Source: JBFLVU01 sp964589625
GTDB lineage: Bacteria > Acidobacteriota > UBA4820 > DSQY01
Assembly (NCBI GenBank): GCA_964589625.1
Contig: CAZPSH010000009.1
Coordinates: 1-64,000, forward strand
Reading direction: 5' to 3'
Length of the DNA stretch: 64,000 nt
Made by a program: the position numbers and the translations under genes. This document shows positions 16,737 through 25,123 of this stretch, piece after piece. The stretch's first letter is position 1, and every line of letters begins with the position of its first letter. The notes beneath the pieces are model-generated. The model had not been told where the DNA came from. It saw only the letters and a list, made by a program, of their open reading frames with translations, and did not search any database.

Positions 16737-17371
16737 CGGCCGACGGGGGTCCGGGCGTCGTAGGCCTGCCCCCGTGCCCCTCGGACCGCGGCGCGGGCGC
16801 GCCATACCGCGGTGAGGCCGACCAGGACCGAAACCGCCGCGAGGTAGAGCGGCGTGCGGGAGAGGAGCCGGGGGTCGGCCCAGAGCGCCAAGGAGAGTAG
16901 GGCCATCCAGAAGGCACGGTCCGGTTTTCCTCCGAAGGCGGCCTCGTACCTTCGAACCCCTCCGGGCAGGCCTTTACCCAGAACGCCGAAAAACTCCGCC
17001 GCCCAGGTGCAGAGGAGGAAGACGGCCACCGTGAGCCGGGGCCCGCCGGGGACGAAGTAGAGGACTCCGTAGGCCAGCGTATCCCCGATGACGTCCACAC
17101 CCTCGTTGAGGACCTCGCCCAGGGCGGAGGCCTGCCCGCGCTCCCTGGCCAACATTCCGTCCAGGGCGTTGAGGGCCATCCGAAGGAGGAGCAGGGGCGG
17201 AACCAGGAGAAGGAGCCACCGGCCCCGCGGATGGACCAGGCCCGCGTAAAGACAGGCCCCGCCCATCAGCGTGGCCACGGCTCCGCCCGCCAGGGCCATG
17301 TCGGGCGTCATCCAGTTTCCGGCCAGTCCCCTCACGGCGGTCTGGAATCGGGCCTTCCACCGATAAATCAT
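16733..17371 (-). CDS. CDP-alcohol phosphatidyltransferase family protein (YnbA-like, variant motif)
   Basis: Membrane enzyme of 212 residues that swaps CMP of a CDP-lipid for an alcohol. The family motif is present as DG..AR (D71 G72, A75 R76), eight residues, G85, then N89 where the consensus has Asp, and D93. The Asp-to-Asn change at a metal-binding position occurs together with an NE pair that I recall from the YnbA branch, so it may be a subfamily trait rather than inactivation. ATG 17371 is preceded by GGGGAGG and starts the minus-strand operon; a weak promoter (TAGACT at 17388-17393) may drive it. It is divergent from mraZ. Confidence 0.85.
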   Translation of the reverse strand: MIYRWKARFQTAVRGLAGNWMTPDMALAGGAVATLMGGACLYAGLVHPRGRWLLLLVPPLLLLRMALNALDGMLARERGQASALGEVLNEGVDVIGDTLAYGVLYFVPGGPRLTVAVFLLCTWAAEFFGVLGKGLPGGVRRYEAAFGGKPDRAFWMALLSLALWADPRLLSRTPLYLAAVSVLVGLTAVWRARAAVRGARGQAYDARTPVGR

Positions 17372-17527
17372 GGGGCCTCCCCGGCTCAGTCTAGCGCCCC
17401 CTCCGGCCCGCGCGCAATCGGGGCGGAAGACCTCGGCGGGACGCACGCCGAGGGGCCTCGTCGATGCGAGCGCCTCCCATCCCCGGAGGTGAAGGCTCTC
17501 CTCCCGTTCCTTCGCGCGCGCCGCCCC

Positions 17528-17556
17528 TTGACAAGGGCGCAGGCGAGCCCTAACAT
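17528..17556 (+). promoter_or_regulatory. Consensus sigma70 promoter of the dcw cluster
   Basis: A perfect -35 TTGACA (17528-17533) and a -10 TAACAT (17551-17556) are spaced by 17 bases. The start point would fall near 17563, directly at the first MraZ box. This is the strongest promoter match in the window. Confidence 0.82.
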
Positions 17557-17562
17557 TCACTT

Positions 17563-17590
17563 GTGGACCAAAGTGGACCAAAGTGGACCG
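17563..17590 (+). promoter_or_regulatory. MraZ operator: three tandem boxes with 10-base period
   Basis: GTGGACC occurs three times at exact 10-base spacing (starting 17563, 17573, 17583), with AAA before the second and third copies. The form AAAGTGG with a 10-base period matches the MraZ boxes described for mollicutes and resembles the TGGG-type repeats of E. coli. The boxes sit at the predicted transcription start, so bound MraZ would repress its own operon. Confidence 0.8.
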
Positions 17591-17637
17591 GATCTCCGGA
17601 CCCATGCGGCCACTGGGTCCGCCGGTGAGGGGTGGCC

Positions 17638-18156
17638 ATGTTTCGCGGAAGCGCCGCGGCCAAGATCGACGAAAAGGGCCGCCTCAAGGTCCCGAGCAAA
17701 TTTCGCGAGGTCCTGCGGCAGAGCTACGGCGCCCAGGTCTTCATGACCTCCTTCGGAAATCCCTCCCTCAAAGTCTACCCCCTCTCGGAGTGGATCCGGA
17801 ACGAGAAGACGCTGCGCGAGGGCCAGTACGCGGAGGACCCTGTGGTGAACCGCTTCCTCACCACGGTGGGCCGGTACGGCGACGAGCAGGAAGTGGACGG
17901 GCAGGGGAGGCTTTTCATCCCCCAGCACATTCGCAAGCACACGAGGATGGACGGGGACGTGGTGATCATCGGTCACGCGACCGGGGTCCTCGAGGTTTGG
18001 AACGAAGAGGTCCTGAACGAGTATGAGGCGCGGGAACCCCTGACGGAGGACGCGGTCCGGTACGTATCCAAGATCCTCCGGGAGGCGAGGGATGGAAGCG
18101 GAACCTCTCCACGTTCCGGTGATGGTTCGGGAGGTGGTGGAGGCCCTTCGTCCTGA
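17638..18156 (+). CDS. mraZ: Transcriptional regulator MraZ
   Basis: DNA-binding repressor of the division and cell-wall cluster. It begins MFRGSAAAKIDEKGRLKVP and contains the second AbrB-like repeat VDGQGRLFIPQHIR, the two half-barrels that form the ring-shaped oligomer. ATG 17638 is preferred to GTG 17632 because GTGAGGGG precedes it and homologues start MFRG. The C-terminus has an unusual Gly/Ser-rich tail of about 25 residues. The last 65 bases overlap rsmH in another frame. Three operator boxes lie upstream. Confidence 0.95.
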   Translation: MFRGSAAAKIDEKGRLKVPSKFREVLRQSYGAQVFMTSFGNPSLKVYPLSEWIRNEKTLREGQYAEDPVVNRFLTTVGRYGDEQEVDGQGRLFIPQHIRKHTRMDGDVVIIGHATGVLEVWNEEVLNEYEAREPLTEDAVRYVSKILREARDGSGTSPRSGDGSGGGGGPSS

Positions 18157-19021
18157 GGGCGGCGGCTGGTTCGTGGACTGCACGCTGGGCATGGGCGGAC
18201 ACGGCCGGGCCATCCTCGAGGCCGGGGCTTCGGCCTATCTCCTCGGACTGGACCGGGATGCCGACGCCCTCCGCCTCGCGGCGGAGAGGCTCTCCGGATC
18301 GGCGGGGCGCTTTCGGGCCCTGCACACGAACTTCAAGGATGTGGACCGATGGGCCTCCCTCCTGCCGGAGGCGCCCGCCGGAATCCTGGTGGACCTGGGG
18401 ATGAGCGGATACCAGTTGAAATCCGGGAGGGGGTTCAGCTTCCATGACGCCTCCGCGCTGGACATGCGCATGGACCCCTCCGGGGGAGAATCCGCCCGGG
18501 ACCTTCTCAACACGCTTCCCGAGAAGGACCTGGCCAGGCTCCTCCGGACGTACGGCGAGGAACCCTTCGCCGGACGGATCGCGCGCGCCATCTGCAGAGA
18601 GCGCCTCTCGGCCCCCTTGGAAGACGCGGCCACCCTCGCCCGCATCGTGGAGGAAGCCGTTCCCGCCGCCGCCAAGGGTCGGCTCCATCCCGCCACCCGG
18701 ACCTTCCAGGCGCTCCGGATCGCCGTGAACCGGGAACTGGAGGGACTCGGGGAGTTCCTGGAGCGCGCCGTGGGCCTCCTCGCCGGCGGCGGCCGCCTGG
18801 TGGTCCTCGCGTACCATTCCCTGGAGGACAGGACCGTGAAGGAGACCTTCCGGCGCCTCTCCAGGGGCTGCGTCTGTCCCCCGCGCCTCCCTGCGTGCGC
18901 GTGCGGCCGGTCTCCCGTGACGGACCTCCCCCACCGGAAGGCCCTGCGGCCGACCCCCGCCGAAATCTCGGCCAACCCCGCCTCCCGGAGTGCCCGCCTT
19001 CGCATGGCGGTGAAGCGATGA
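18092..19021 (+). CDS. rsmH: 16S rRNA (cytosine1402-N4)-methyltransferase
   Basis: Methylates C1402 of 16S rRNA. The 309-residue protein has the conserved start HVPVMVREV, the SAM-binding motif VDCTLGMGGHG, a DLGMSG segment and the late VLAYHSLEDRTVK motif. ATG 18092, with GGGAGG upstream, is needed to keep the conserved HVPVM, which forces an uncommonly long 65-base overlap with mraZ. The next in-frame ATG (18122) would remove that motif. Second gene of the dcw cluster. Confidence 0.96.
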   Translation: MEAEPLHVPVMVREVVEALRPEGGGWFVDCTLGMGGHGRAILEAGASAYLLGLDRDADALRLAAERLSGSAGRFRALHTNFKDVDRWASLLPEAPAGILVDLGMSGYQLKSGRGFSFHDASALDMRMDPSGGESARDLLNTLPEKDLARLLRTYGEEPFAGRIARAICRERLSAPLEDAATLARIVEEAVPAAAKGRLHPATRTFQALRIAVNRELEGLGEFLERAVGLLAGGGRLVVLAYHSLEDRTVKETFRRLSRGCVCPPRLPACACGRSPVTDLPHRKALRPTPAEISANPASRSARLRMAVKR

Positions 19022-19461
19022 GGCGCGGGGAGATCCGGAACGAACCGGTGCGCCAGCCGGATCGGAGGGGCACCGCCGATCTGGTTCGGATGGTGGCGAT
19101 GGCGGCGGCGGTGGCGGCGCCCGTTGCCCTCTACGTCCACTTCTCTTCCCGCCAGATCGAAGCCGAATACAGGCTGTCGGGCCTCGTCGCGGAGCGGAGC
19201 GCCTTGTCCCGCGAGCGCGAGCGCCTCCAGTTGGTGAGGGCCTCCCTGCTCAGCCCCGACCGGGTGAAGGAGGTGGCCCGCAGGGACCTGGGCATGGTGG
19301 AGGAGGGGCCCGAGGAGATGACCGTAGGCGTCGTTCCCGACGCCCGGCCTGAGGATGCTCCGCCGCGGGTCGCCGTGGACGTTCCCTCCCTCGCCCCGTC
19401 CGCGCCGCCCGCTCCAAGGAAGCCCCGGACCGGGGCGCCGGTCACCAGGGGGCGCCGGTGA
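19018..19461 (+). CDS. ftsL: Cell division protein FtsL-like
   Basis: A 147-residue bitopic protein in the FtsL position between rsmH and ftsI. It has a short cytoplasmic N-terminus, one transmembrane helix (about residues 20-43) and a periplasmic coiled coil (about 48-85) followed by VARRDLGM, a common ending of FtsL/FtsB-type coiled coils. A Pro/Ala-rich tail of about 45 residues is extra. ATG 19018 overlaps the rsmH stop by 4 bases. FtsL sequences are poorly conserved, so identification rests mainly on topology and position. Confidence 0.8.
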   Translation: MRRGEIRNEPVRQPDRRGTADLVRMVAMAAAVAAPVALYVHFSSRQIEAEYRLSGLVAERSALSRERERLQLVRASLLSPDRVKEVARRDLGMVEEGPEEMTVGVVPDARPEDAPPRVAVDVPSLAPSAPPAPRKPRTGAPVTRGRR

Positions 19462-21155
19462 GCGCCACCCTGCGCCCCGGGCGGTTGCGGTTCCTGTCGT
19501 GCACCGTCGCGGTCGCGGCGCTCATCATTCTCCTGCGGTTGTTCCACCTCCAGATCCTGCAAGGGGGGCGCTTTTCAGAGGTGGCGAGGGACCAGGCCCA
19601 GGAGATCATCGAGGTGGATCTCCCCCGGGCCAACCTCGTGGACCGGAACGGCTTCCCGTTGGCCGCCAGCACCCTCTGCCCTTCGCTCTACACCTTCGAT
19701 CCTCAGAAGATCCGCGATCGCGAGGAACTGGCCCGGTCCGTGGCGGCGCTGTCAGGGAGGGAATCCAGCGATATCCTGAAGGACCTTCGAACCCGCCGCA
19801 AGTTCACGTGGCTCGCCCGGAAGCTCCCCTTCGAGAGGTACCCGGAGGCCCATGCCCTCTGCGACCGTTTCCCGGGGGTGAAGGTCATGGACGAGGCGGG
19901 CCGCTATTACCCCAACGGGACCGCCGCGGCCAACCTTCTGGGATGCATGGGGACGGACGGCGGCCTCGCGGGGCTGGAACACCACTGGAACAAGGAACTC
20001 CAGGGAGGGTCAAGGAAGTACCTGGTTTTTCGGGACGCGAGGCCGACCCGCCTGATCCCCGTGGAGGTGGTCCCCAAGGTGGATCCGCCCCCAAGAACGG
20101 TTCGCCTCGCCGTGGACCTGCCCCTTCAGAGCCTCTGCGAGGAGGTCCTCCACGCCACGGTGGAGGAGTTGAAGGCCCTGGACGGAGTCGTCGTGGTCCT
20201 GGACCCCCGCAACGGGGACATCCTCGCCATGGCTGTTTCGCCGACCTTCGACCCGAACCGCCCTCAGGACTCCCCCCGAAAAGCGTGGCGCAACCGGGCC
20301 GTTACCGATTCCTACGAGCCCGGAAGCACCTTCAAGCTCGTCACCCTGGCGGCGGCGCTGGACACGGGCCGATTCGGCCCCTACGATCCCGTTACGGTCG
20401 GAAACGGGACCCTCACCGTCGGACCTAAGACGATCCACGACGACGAACCCCCCGTGAAGTCGGTCTACACACTCGAGGAGGTCCTGCAACACTCCTCGAA
20501 TGTGGGCGCCGCCCGCGTGGGGATGGCCCTTGGCCCCGACGTCATGTACCACTACATACGGCGAATGGGTTTCGGCGAGCCCACCTCCCTTCGCCTTTCG
20601 GGGGAGGTGGCGGGACGCCTGAGGAAGCCCAAGGATTGGTCCGCCCTCTCTCTTCCCTCCCTCTCCTTCGGCCAGGAGCTCCGTTCCACCCCCCTCCAGC
20701 TCGCTCTGGCTTACGGCGCCGTGGCTTCAGGGGGACTCAAGGTGTCGCCCCGTCTCCTGCTGGACGCACCGGTGCCTCCCCCCGAAAGGATCCTGAAACC
20801 CGAGACCGCCTCGCAACTAACCCGGATGCTCGTGCGCGTGGTGGAGGAGGGAACGGGAAAGAACGCCGCCGTCCCGGGCGTAGCGGTGGCCGGCAAGACG
20901 GGGACCGCGCAGAAACTGGGGGTCAAGAGCTCCGACGGGCGGAAGCTGTTCATCGCCTACTTCGTGGGCTTCGCCCCCGCTGATGACCCAAGGGTCGTGG
21001 TCCTGGTCATGGTGGACGAGCCATTGGGGCGGATCTACGGCGCTTCCGTTTCGGCCCCCGCCTTCTCCCGCATCCTGGCGTACGCCCTCAAGCGCCTATC
21101 CTATCCAGAGGCGCCGCCCGCCCAGGACGTGGCACTCTTGAGGAGCCCGCGGTGA
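19458..21155 (+). CDS. ftsI: Septal peptidoglycan transpeptidase FtsI/PBP3
   Basis: Class B penicillin-binding protein that cross-links septal peptidoglycan. The 565 residues comprise an N-terminal membrane anchor (about 13-30), a dimerisation/pedestal domain and a transpeptidase domain with SxxK in EPGSTFK (Ser about 290), SxN in HSSNVG and KTG in AGKTGTAQK (Lys about 480). No PASTA domains. GTG 19458 overlaps the ftsL stop by 4 bases. Its partner glycosyltransferase ftsW is in the same operon. Confidence 0.95.
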   Translation: MSATLRPGRLRFLSCTVAVAALIILLRLFHLQILQGGRFSEVARDQAQEIIEVDLPRANLVDRNGFPLAASTLCPSLYTFDPQKIRDREELARSVAALSGRESSDILKDLRTRRKFTWLARKLPFERYPEAHALCDRFPGVKVMDEAGRYYPNGTAAANLLGCMGTDGGLAGLEHHWNKELQGGSRKYLVFRDARPTRLIPVEVVPKVDPPPRTVRLAVDLPLQSLCEEVLHATVEELKALDGVVVVLDPRNGDILAMAVSPTFDPNRPQDSPRKAWRNRAVTDSYEPGSTFKLVTLAAALDTGRFGPYDPVTVGNGTLTVGPKTIHDDEPPVKSVYTLEEVLQHSSNVGAARVGMALGPDVMYHYIRRMGFGEPTSLRLSGEVAGRLRKPKDWSALSLPSLSFGQELRSTPLQLALAYGAVASGGLKVSPRLLLDAPVPPPERILKPETASQLTRMLVRVVEEGTGKNAAVPGVAVAGKTGTAQKLGVKSSDGRKLFIAYFVGFAPADDPRVVVLVMVDEPLGRIYGASVSAPAFSRILAYALKRLSYPEAPPAQDVALLRSPR

Positions 21156-22645
21156 GTGCCCCTGGCCTGTCCCTGGCCGATCTCCTGGCCCTCGTCCCCC
21201 ACTCGAGCGTGGAGGGCCCCGCCGAGGCGACCCTCACGGGCCTTACGTGCGACTCCCGCGAGGTCTCTCCGGGCGATGCTTTCTTCGCCCTTCGTGGGTT
21301 CCGGGAGGACGGACGGCGCTTCGTTCCCGAGGCCGTCTCCCGGGGGGCGGCGGCGGTCTTCTCGCACGCCAGCCCCGAAGGGGCGGCTCCGGGGATCCCT
21401 TGGGTCGTCTGCCCCCGGGATCGCGAATCTTTCTCGGCAGCCGCGGCGGCCATCTTCGCGACGCGGGATCTGCCCGTCAAGCTCGCCGGGGTGACGGGCA
21501 CCAACGGAAAGACCACGGTGGCCTACCTGCTCCGGAGCATCTTCCGGCAGGCAGGCGGATGCGGCCTCCTGGGCACCATCGAGTACGACGATGGGTTGGG
21601 CCTGACCCCGGCAGCGCGGACCACGCCGGAGGCCCACGAAATCCACGCCTGGATCCGGAGGCTCGCCGAGGGAGGGATTCCCTACGGAGCCATGGAGGTC
21701 TCCTCCCACTCCCTCGTTCTCCACCGGGTCCGCCACGTGACCCTCGCCACCGCCGCCTTCACGAACCTGACGAGGGACCATCTGGACTTCCACGAGACCA
21801 TGGAGGCCTATTTCCAGGCCAAGCGGCAGATCTTCGACCTCCTCGCCCCCGGCGGAACGGCCGTCCTCAACCTGGAGGACGGGTTCGGCCTGAGGCTGGC
21901 CTCCGAACTGGAAGGTCCGCGCATCCTGACGGTGGGGCTTTCCAAGCCGGCCCAGGTCCGTCCCAGGCGGCACGCCATGGACCTTCAGGGCATCCGGGGC
22001 GCCTTTTCCACCCCCTTTGGGGAGGTGGAGGTCCGTTCCTCCCTCCTTGGGAACTTCAACCTCCAGAACCTCTTGGTGGCCACGGGCGCGGCCCTGGCCG
22101 CCGGGGCCACGCCCGCCCAGGCGGCCGCCGGGATCGAGGCCATGAAGGGCGTCCCGGGGCGCGTGGAGCGCGTCGATGCGGGCCAGCCCTTCACCGTCAT
22201 CGTAGACTACGCGCACACCGACGACGCGCTCAAGAACCTGCTCTCGACCCTCCGCGACCTGGGGCCGAAGAGGCTCATCACCGTCTTCGGTTGCGGCGGA
22301 GACCGGGACCGGTCCAAACGCCCCCTTATGGGGGCCATGGCGGCGCGGCTTTCGGACGTGGTCCTTCTCACCTCCGACAACCCCCGTTCGGAGGATCCCG
22401 CGGCCATCGCCGCGGATGCGGAGGCGGGCATCCGCCCCGAACTCACGCCCCGAAAGGAGTTCCGCTGCATCCTCGACCGCCGGGAAGCCCTGGGTGAAGC
22501 CCTCCGCATGGCGCGGCCCGGAGACGTTGTGGTGGTGGCGGGGAAGGGGCACGAGAGAACCCAGACGTCCAAGGGACGGGTCCGACCCTTCCACGACCCA
22601 ACGGTGCTCCGCGAGCTTTTGGGAGAGATGGAATGGCCGGAATGA
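21152..22645 (+). CDS. murE: UDP-MurNAc-L-Ala-D-Glu:meso-diaminopimelate ligase
   Basis: Adds the third stem-peptide residue. The 497-residue Mur ligase has the ATP loop GVTGTNGKTT, a TTPEA segment and the specificity motif DNPRSEDP. DNPR marks enzymes that use meso-diaminopimelate rather than lysine, indicating A1-gamma-type peptidoglycan. GTG 21152 overlaps the ftsI stop by 4 bases; the 3' end overlaps murF by 13 bases. Confidence 0.95.
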   Translation: MSAPGLSLADLLALVPHSSVEGPAEATLTGLTCDSREVSPGDAFFALRGFREDGRRFVPEAVSRGAAAVFSHASPEGAAPGIPWVVCPRDRESFSAAAAAIFATRDLPVKLAGVTGTNGKTTVAYLLRSIFRQAGGCGLLGTIEYDDGLGLTPAARTTPEAHEIHAWIRRLAEGGIPYGAMEVSSHSLVLHRVRHVTLATAAFTNLTRDHLDFHETMEAYFQAKRQIFDLLAPGGTAVLNLEDGFGLRLASELEGPRILTVGLSKPAQVRPRRHAMDLQGIRGAFSTPFGEVEVRSSLLGNFNLQNLLVATGAALAAGATPAQAAAGIEAMKGVPGRVERVDAGQPFTVIVDYAHTDDALKNLLSTLRDLGPKRLITVFGCGGDRDRSKRPLMGAMAARLSDVVLLTSDNPRSEDPAAIAADAEAGIRPELTPRKEFRCILDRREALGEALRMARPGDVVVVAGKGHERTQTSKGRVRPFHDPTVLRELLGEMEWPE

Positions 22646-24012
22646 TCCTGCCCCTGGACACGATCGCCGCCGTCACCGGTGGCCGCGTGCTGGCCGCGGC
22701 GGAGCGACCCTCCGTTGGGCTCTCCCTGGATTCGAGGCACTGCGCGGGAGGCCGGCTCTTCGCCGCCCTCCGGGGCGCCCGGAGCGATGGCCATGATTTT
22801 CTACCCGACGCGGCCCTCCACGGAGCCGCTGCCGCCCTCGTGGAGCGGGAGGTGCCCGTTCCGGCCGGAATGGGAGCCGTTCTGGTTCCCTCCGTGGAGG
22901 GGGCCCTCGCCGCCCTGGGCCGACACGTCCGCGACGCCTTCCCGGGAACGGTGGCGGGCGTGGTGGGTTCCTGCGGAAAGACGACCACCAAGGACTTCTG
23001 CGCCGCCCTCCTAAGGCGGCTGGGGCCCGTCCACGCCACGGCCGGGAACAGGAACAACCTCCTTGGCCTCCCCCTAACCCTCCTCGAGGCGGACGCCTCG
23101 GCCCGTTTCTGGGTGCTGGAGATGGGCATCAGCCGCCCCGGCGAGATGGAGGACCTGGCCCCCGTCGCCCGGCCCAACGCCGTCGTCTTCACGACGATCC
23201 AGCCCGTCCACACGGAGTTCTTCCCCTCCCTCGAGGCCATCCGGGACGAGAAGGGGAAGGTGCTCGAGCACGTTTCCGCCGGGGGACTCGCCGTAGTCAA
23301 CCACGACGACCCCTTCCTTTCGACCCTGGAGATCCCCGCGGGGATCCGGCGGGTGACCTACGGCCGGAATCCGGGCGCGGACCTGAGGATCTTCCCGTTG
23401 GAGAAGCCCGGATCCGATGGGTCCCTGTTCATCCTGGAGCGCGGGGGCCGCCGGGCCAAAGGCATCCTGCCCCTGGCCGGGCGGCACAACCTCATGAACC
23501 TGGCCGCCGCCGCCTGTCTGGCCGCGGAGGAGGGGCTCTCCCTCGAGGAGGCGGCACGCGTGGCTTCCGACCTCCGGCCGGCCTCCCACAGGGGGGAGAG
23601 ACACCGCTTGAGCGGATCGGTTCTGCTCCTTGACGACTCTTACAACTCAAATCCGGCGGCCCTCTCGGAGGTGCTCGCCGAAACCCGCTCCTGGGGCCGG
23701 CCCGTGGCGGCGGCCCTGGGCGAGATGCTGGAGCTGGGATCCTCGGCGAAGGAGCTCCACCGGGAGGCGGGGCGCTGCGCCGCCCGCGCCGGGGTGAGGA
23801 TCCTGCTGGCCGTTGGAGGCCCCGACGCCGGAGAGATGGCCGCGTCCTTCGTTGAATCGGGGGGAGAGGCCCTGCACGTGCGCCATTGGAGGGAGGGGGC
23901 CCGCTGGATCGAGGAGCGCGTCCCCGAGGGCGGCGCGCTGGTGGTGAAGGGATCGCGCGGCATCGGTTTGGACGGCCTGGTGGCCTGGCTCCTGGAACGG
24001 AGGGGCGTCTGA
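22633..24012 (+). CDS. murF: UDP-MurNAc-tripeptide:D-Ala-D-Ala ligase
   Basis: Adds the D-Ala-D-Ala dipeptide. The 459-residue Mur ligase has the nucleotide loop as VVGSCGKTTTK, with Cys where many homologues have Ser or Asn, a GNRNNLLGLP acceptor segment and the LDDSYNSNPAA motif typical of MurF. It overlaps murE by 13 bases and its TGA shares one base with the mraY start. No ddl gene lies in the cluster, so the dipeptide must be supplied from elsewhere. Confidence 0.95.
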   Translation: MAGMILPLDTIAAVTGGRVLAAAERPSVGLSLDSRHCAGGRLFAALRGARSDGHDFLPDAALHGAAAALVEREVPVPAGMGAVLVPSVEGALAALGRHVRDAFPGTVAGVVGSCGKTTTKDFCAALLRRLGPVHATAGNRNNLLGLPLTLLEADASARFWVLEMGISRPGEMEDLAPVARPNAVVFTTIQPVHTEFFPSLEAIRDEKGKVLEHVSAGGLAVVNHDDPFLSTLEIPAGIRRVTYGRNPGADLRIFPLEKPGSDGSLFILERGGRRAKGILPLAGRHNLMNLAAAACLAAEEGLSLEEAARVASDLRPASHRGERHRLSGSVLLLDDSYNSNPAALSEVLAETRSWGRPVAAALGEMLELGSSAKELHREAGRCAARAGVRILLAVGGPDAGEMAASFVESGGEALHVRHWREGARWIEERVPEGGALVVKGSRGIGLDGLVAWLLERRGV

Positions 24013-25100
24013 TGCTCTACACCTTTCTCTTCCCCTTCCACGAGCACGCGGGCTTCCTGCGGATCTTCCGCTACATCACCTTCCGCGGCGCCCTCGCCAT
24101 CGCTCTTGCGCTCCTGCTGAGCCTGATGCTTGGCCCCCGGATCATCGCCGCCCTCCAGAGGCTGAACTTGAGGCAGTACATCCGCGAGGAGGGTCCCAAG
24201 GCCCACCAGATCAAGGCCGGAACTCCCACCATGGGGGGACTTCTTATCCTCCTGAGCCTCACCCTGGCCTCCCTCCTGTGCATCCGGTGGGATTCGCCCC
24301 TCTTCTGGCTCCTCCTCCTGAGCACGCTGGCCTTCGGCGGGATCGGCTTCGCCGACGACTACCTGAAGATGAAGCGCAGGCAGAACCAGGGGCTCACGGC
24401 CAGGCAGAAATTCGCGCTCCAGTTCGCGGCCGCCTTCGCCGTGGCGGGGTTCCTTTATTCCTACGCCCAGATCGGACCCTACGACACCACCCTCACGGTT
24501 CCCTTCTTCAAGAACTTCCACCCGGACCTCGGAATCTTCTTCATCCCCTTCGCCGCCGTGGTTCTCGTGGGTTCGTCCAACGCGGTCAACCTTACCGACG
24601 GGCTCGACGGGCTCGCCATCGGATGCACGCTCATCGCGGCTTCCACCTATGCGATTCTGGCCTACGCCGCTGGAAACACGATCATCGCGGGGTACCTCGG
24701 CATTCCCTACGTGCGGGACACGGGGGAGCTGGCGATCTTCGCGGCGGCCATGGCGGGATCGAGCCTGGGCTTCCTCTGGTTCAACGCGCATCCGGCCCAG
24801 GTTTTCATGGGGGACGTCGGCTCCCTGGCGCTCGGGGCCGCCATCGGGACCATGGCCCTGATCATCAAGCAGGAGATCCTTCTGGTGGTCGTGGGAGGTC
24901 TCTTCGTCGCCGAGGCCCTCTCGGTGATCCTCCAAGTGGCCTCCTACAGGCTCCGGAACAAGAAACGCATCTTCCGCTGCGCGCCCCTGCACCACCATTT
25001 CGAATTGGGGGGGTGGGCCGAAACCCAGGTGGTGATCCGGTTCTGGATCGTGGCCATCCTCTTCGCCCTCATGGGGCTCGCCACGCTGAAGATCCGATGA
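24012..25100 (+). CDS. mraY: Phospho-MurNAc-pentapeptide translocase
   Basis: Forms lipid I from UDP-MurNAc-pentapeptide and undecaprenyl phosphate. It is a polytopic membrane protein of 362 residues. Hallmarks are EEGPKAHQIKAGTPTMGG near the N-terminus, the catalytic FADDYLKMK and NLTDGLDGLA, and the late LHHHFELGGWAE motif. The start ATG overlaps the murF stop as TGATG, the tightest coupling form. Confidence 0.97.
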   Translation: MLYTFLFPFHEHAGFLRIFRYITFRGALAIALALLLSLMLGPRIIAALQRLNLRQYIREEGPKAHQIKAGTPTMGGLLILLSLTLASLLCIRWDSPLFWLLLLSTLAFGGIGFADDYLKMKRRQNQGLTARQKFALQFAAAFAVAGFLYSYAQIGPYDTTLTVPFFKNFHPDLGIFFIPFAAVVLVGSSNAVNLTDGLDGLAIGCTLIAASTYAILAYAAGNTIIAGYLGIPYVRDTGELAIFAAAMAGSSLGFLWFNAHPAQVFMGDVGSLALGAAIGTMALIIKQEILLVVVGGLFVAEALSVILQVASYRLRNKKRIFRCAPLHHHFELGGWAETQVVIRFWIVAILFALMGLATLKIR

Positions 25101-25123
25101 GCGGAAAGGGAGAGGGAGGCGGG

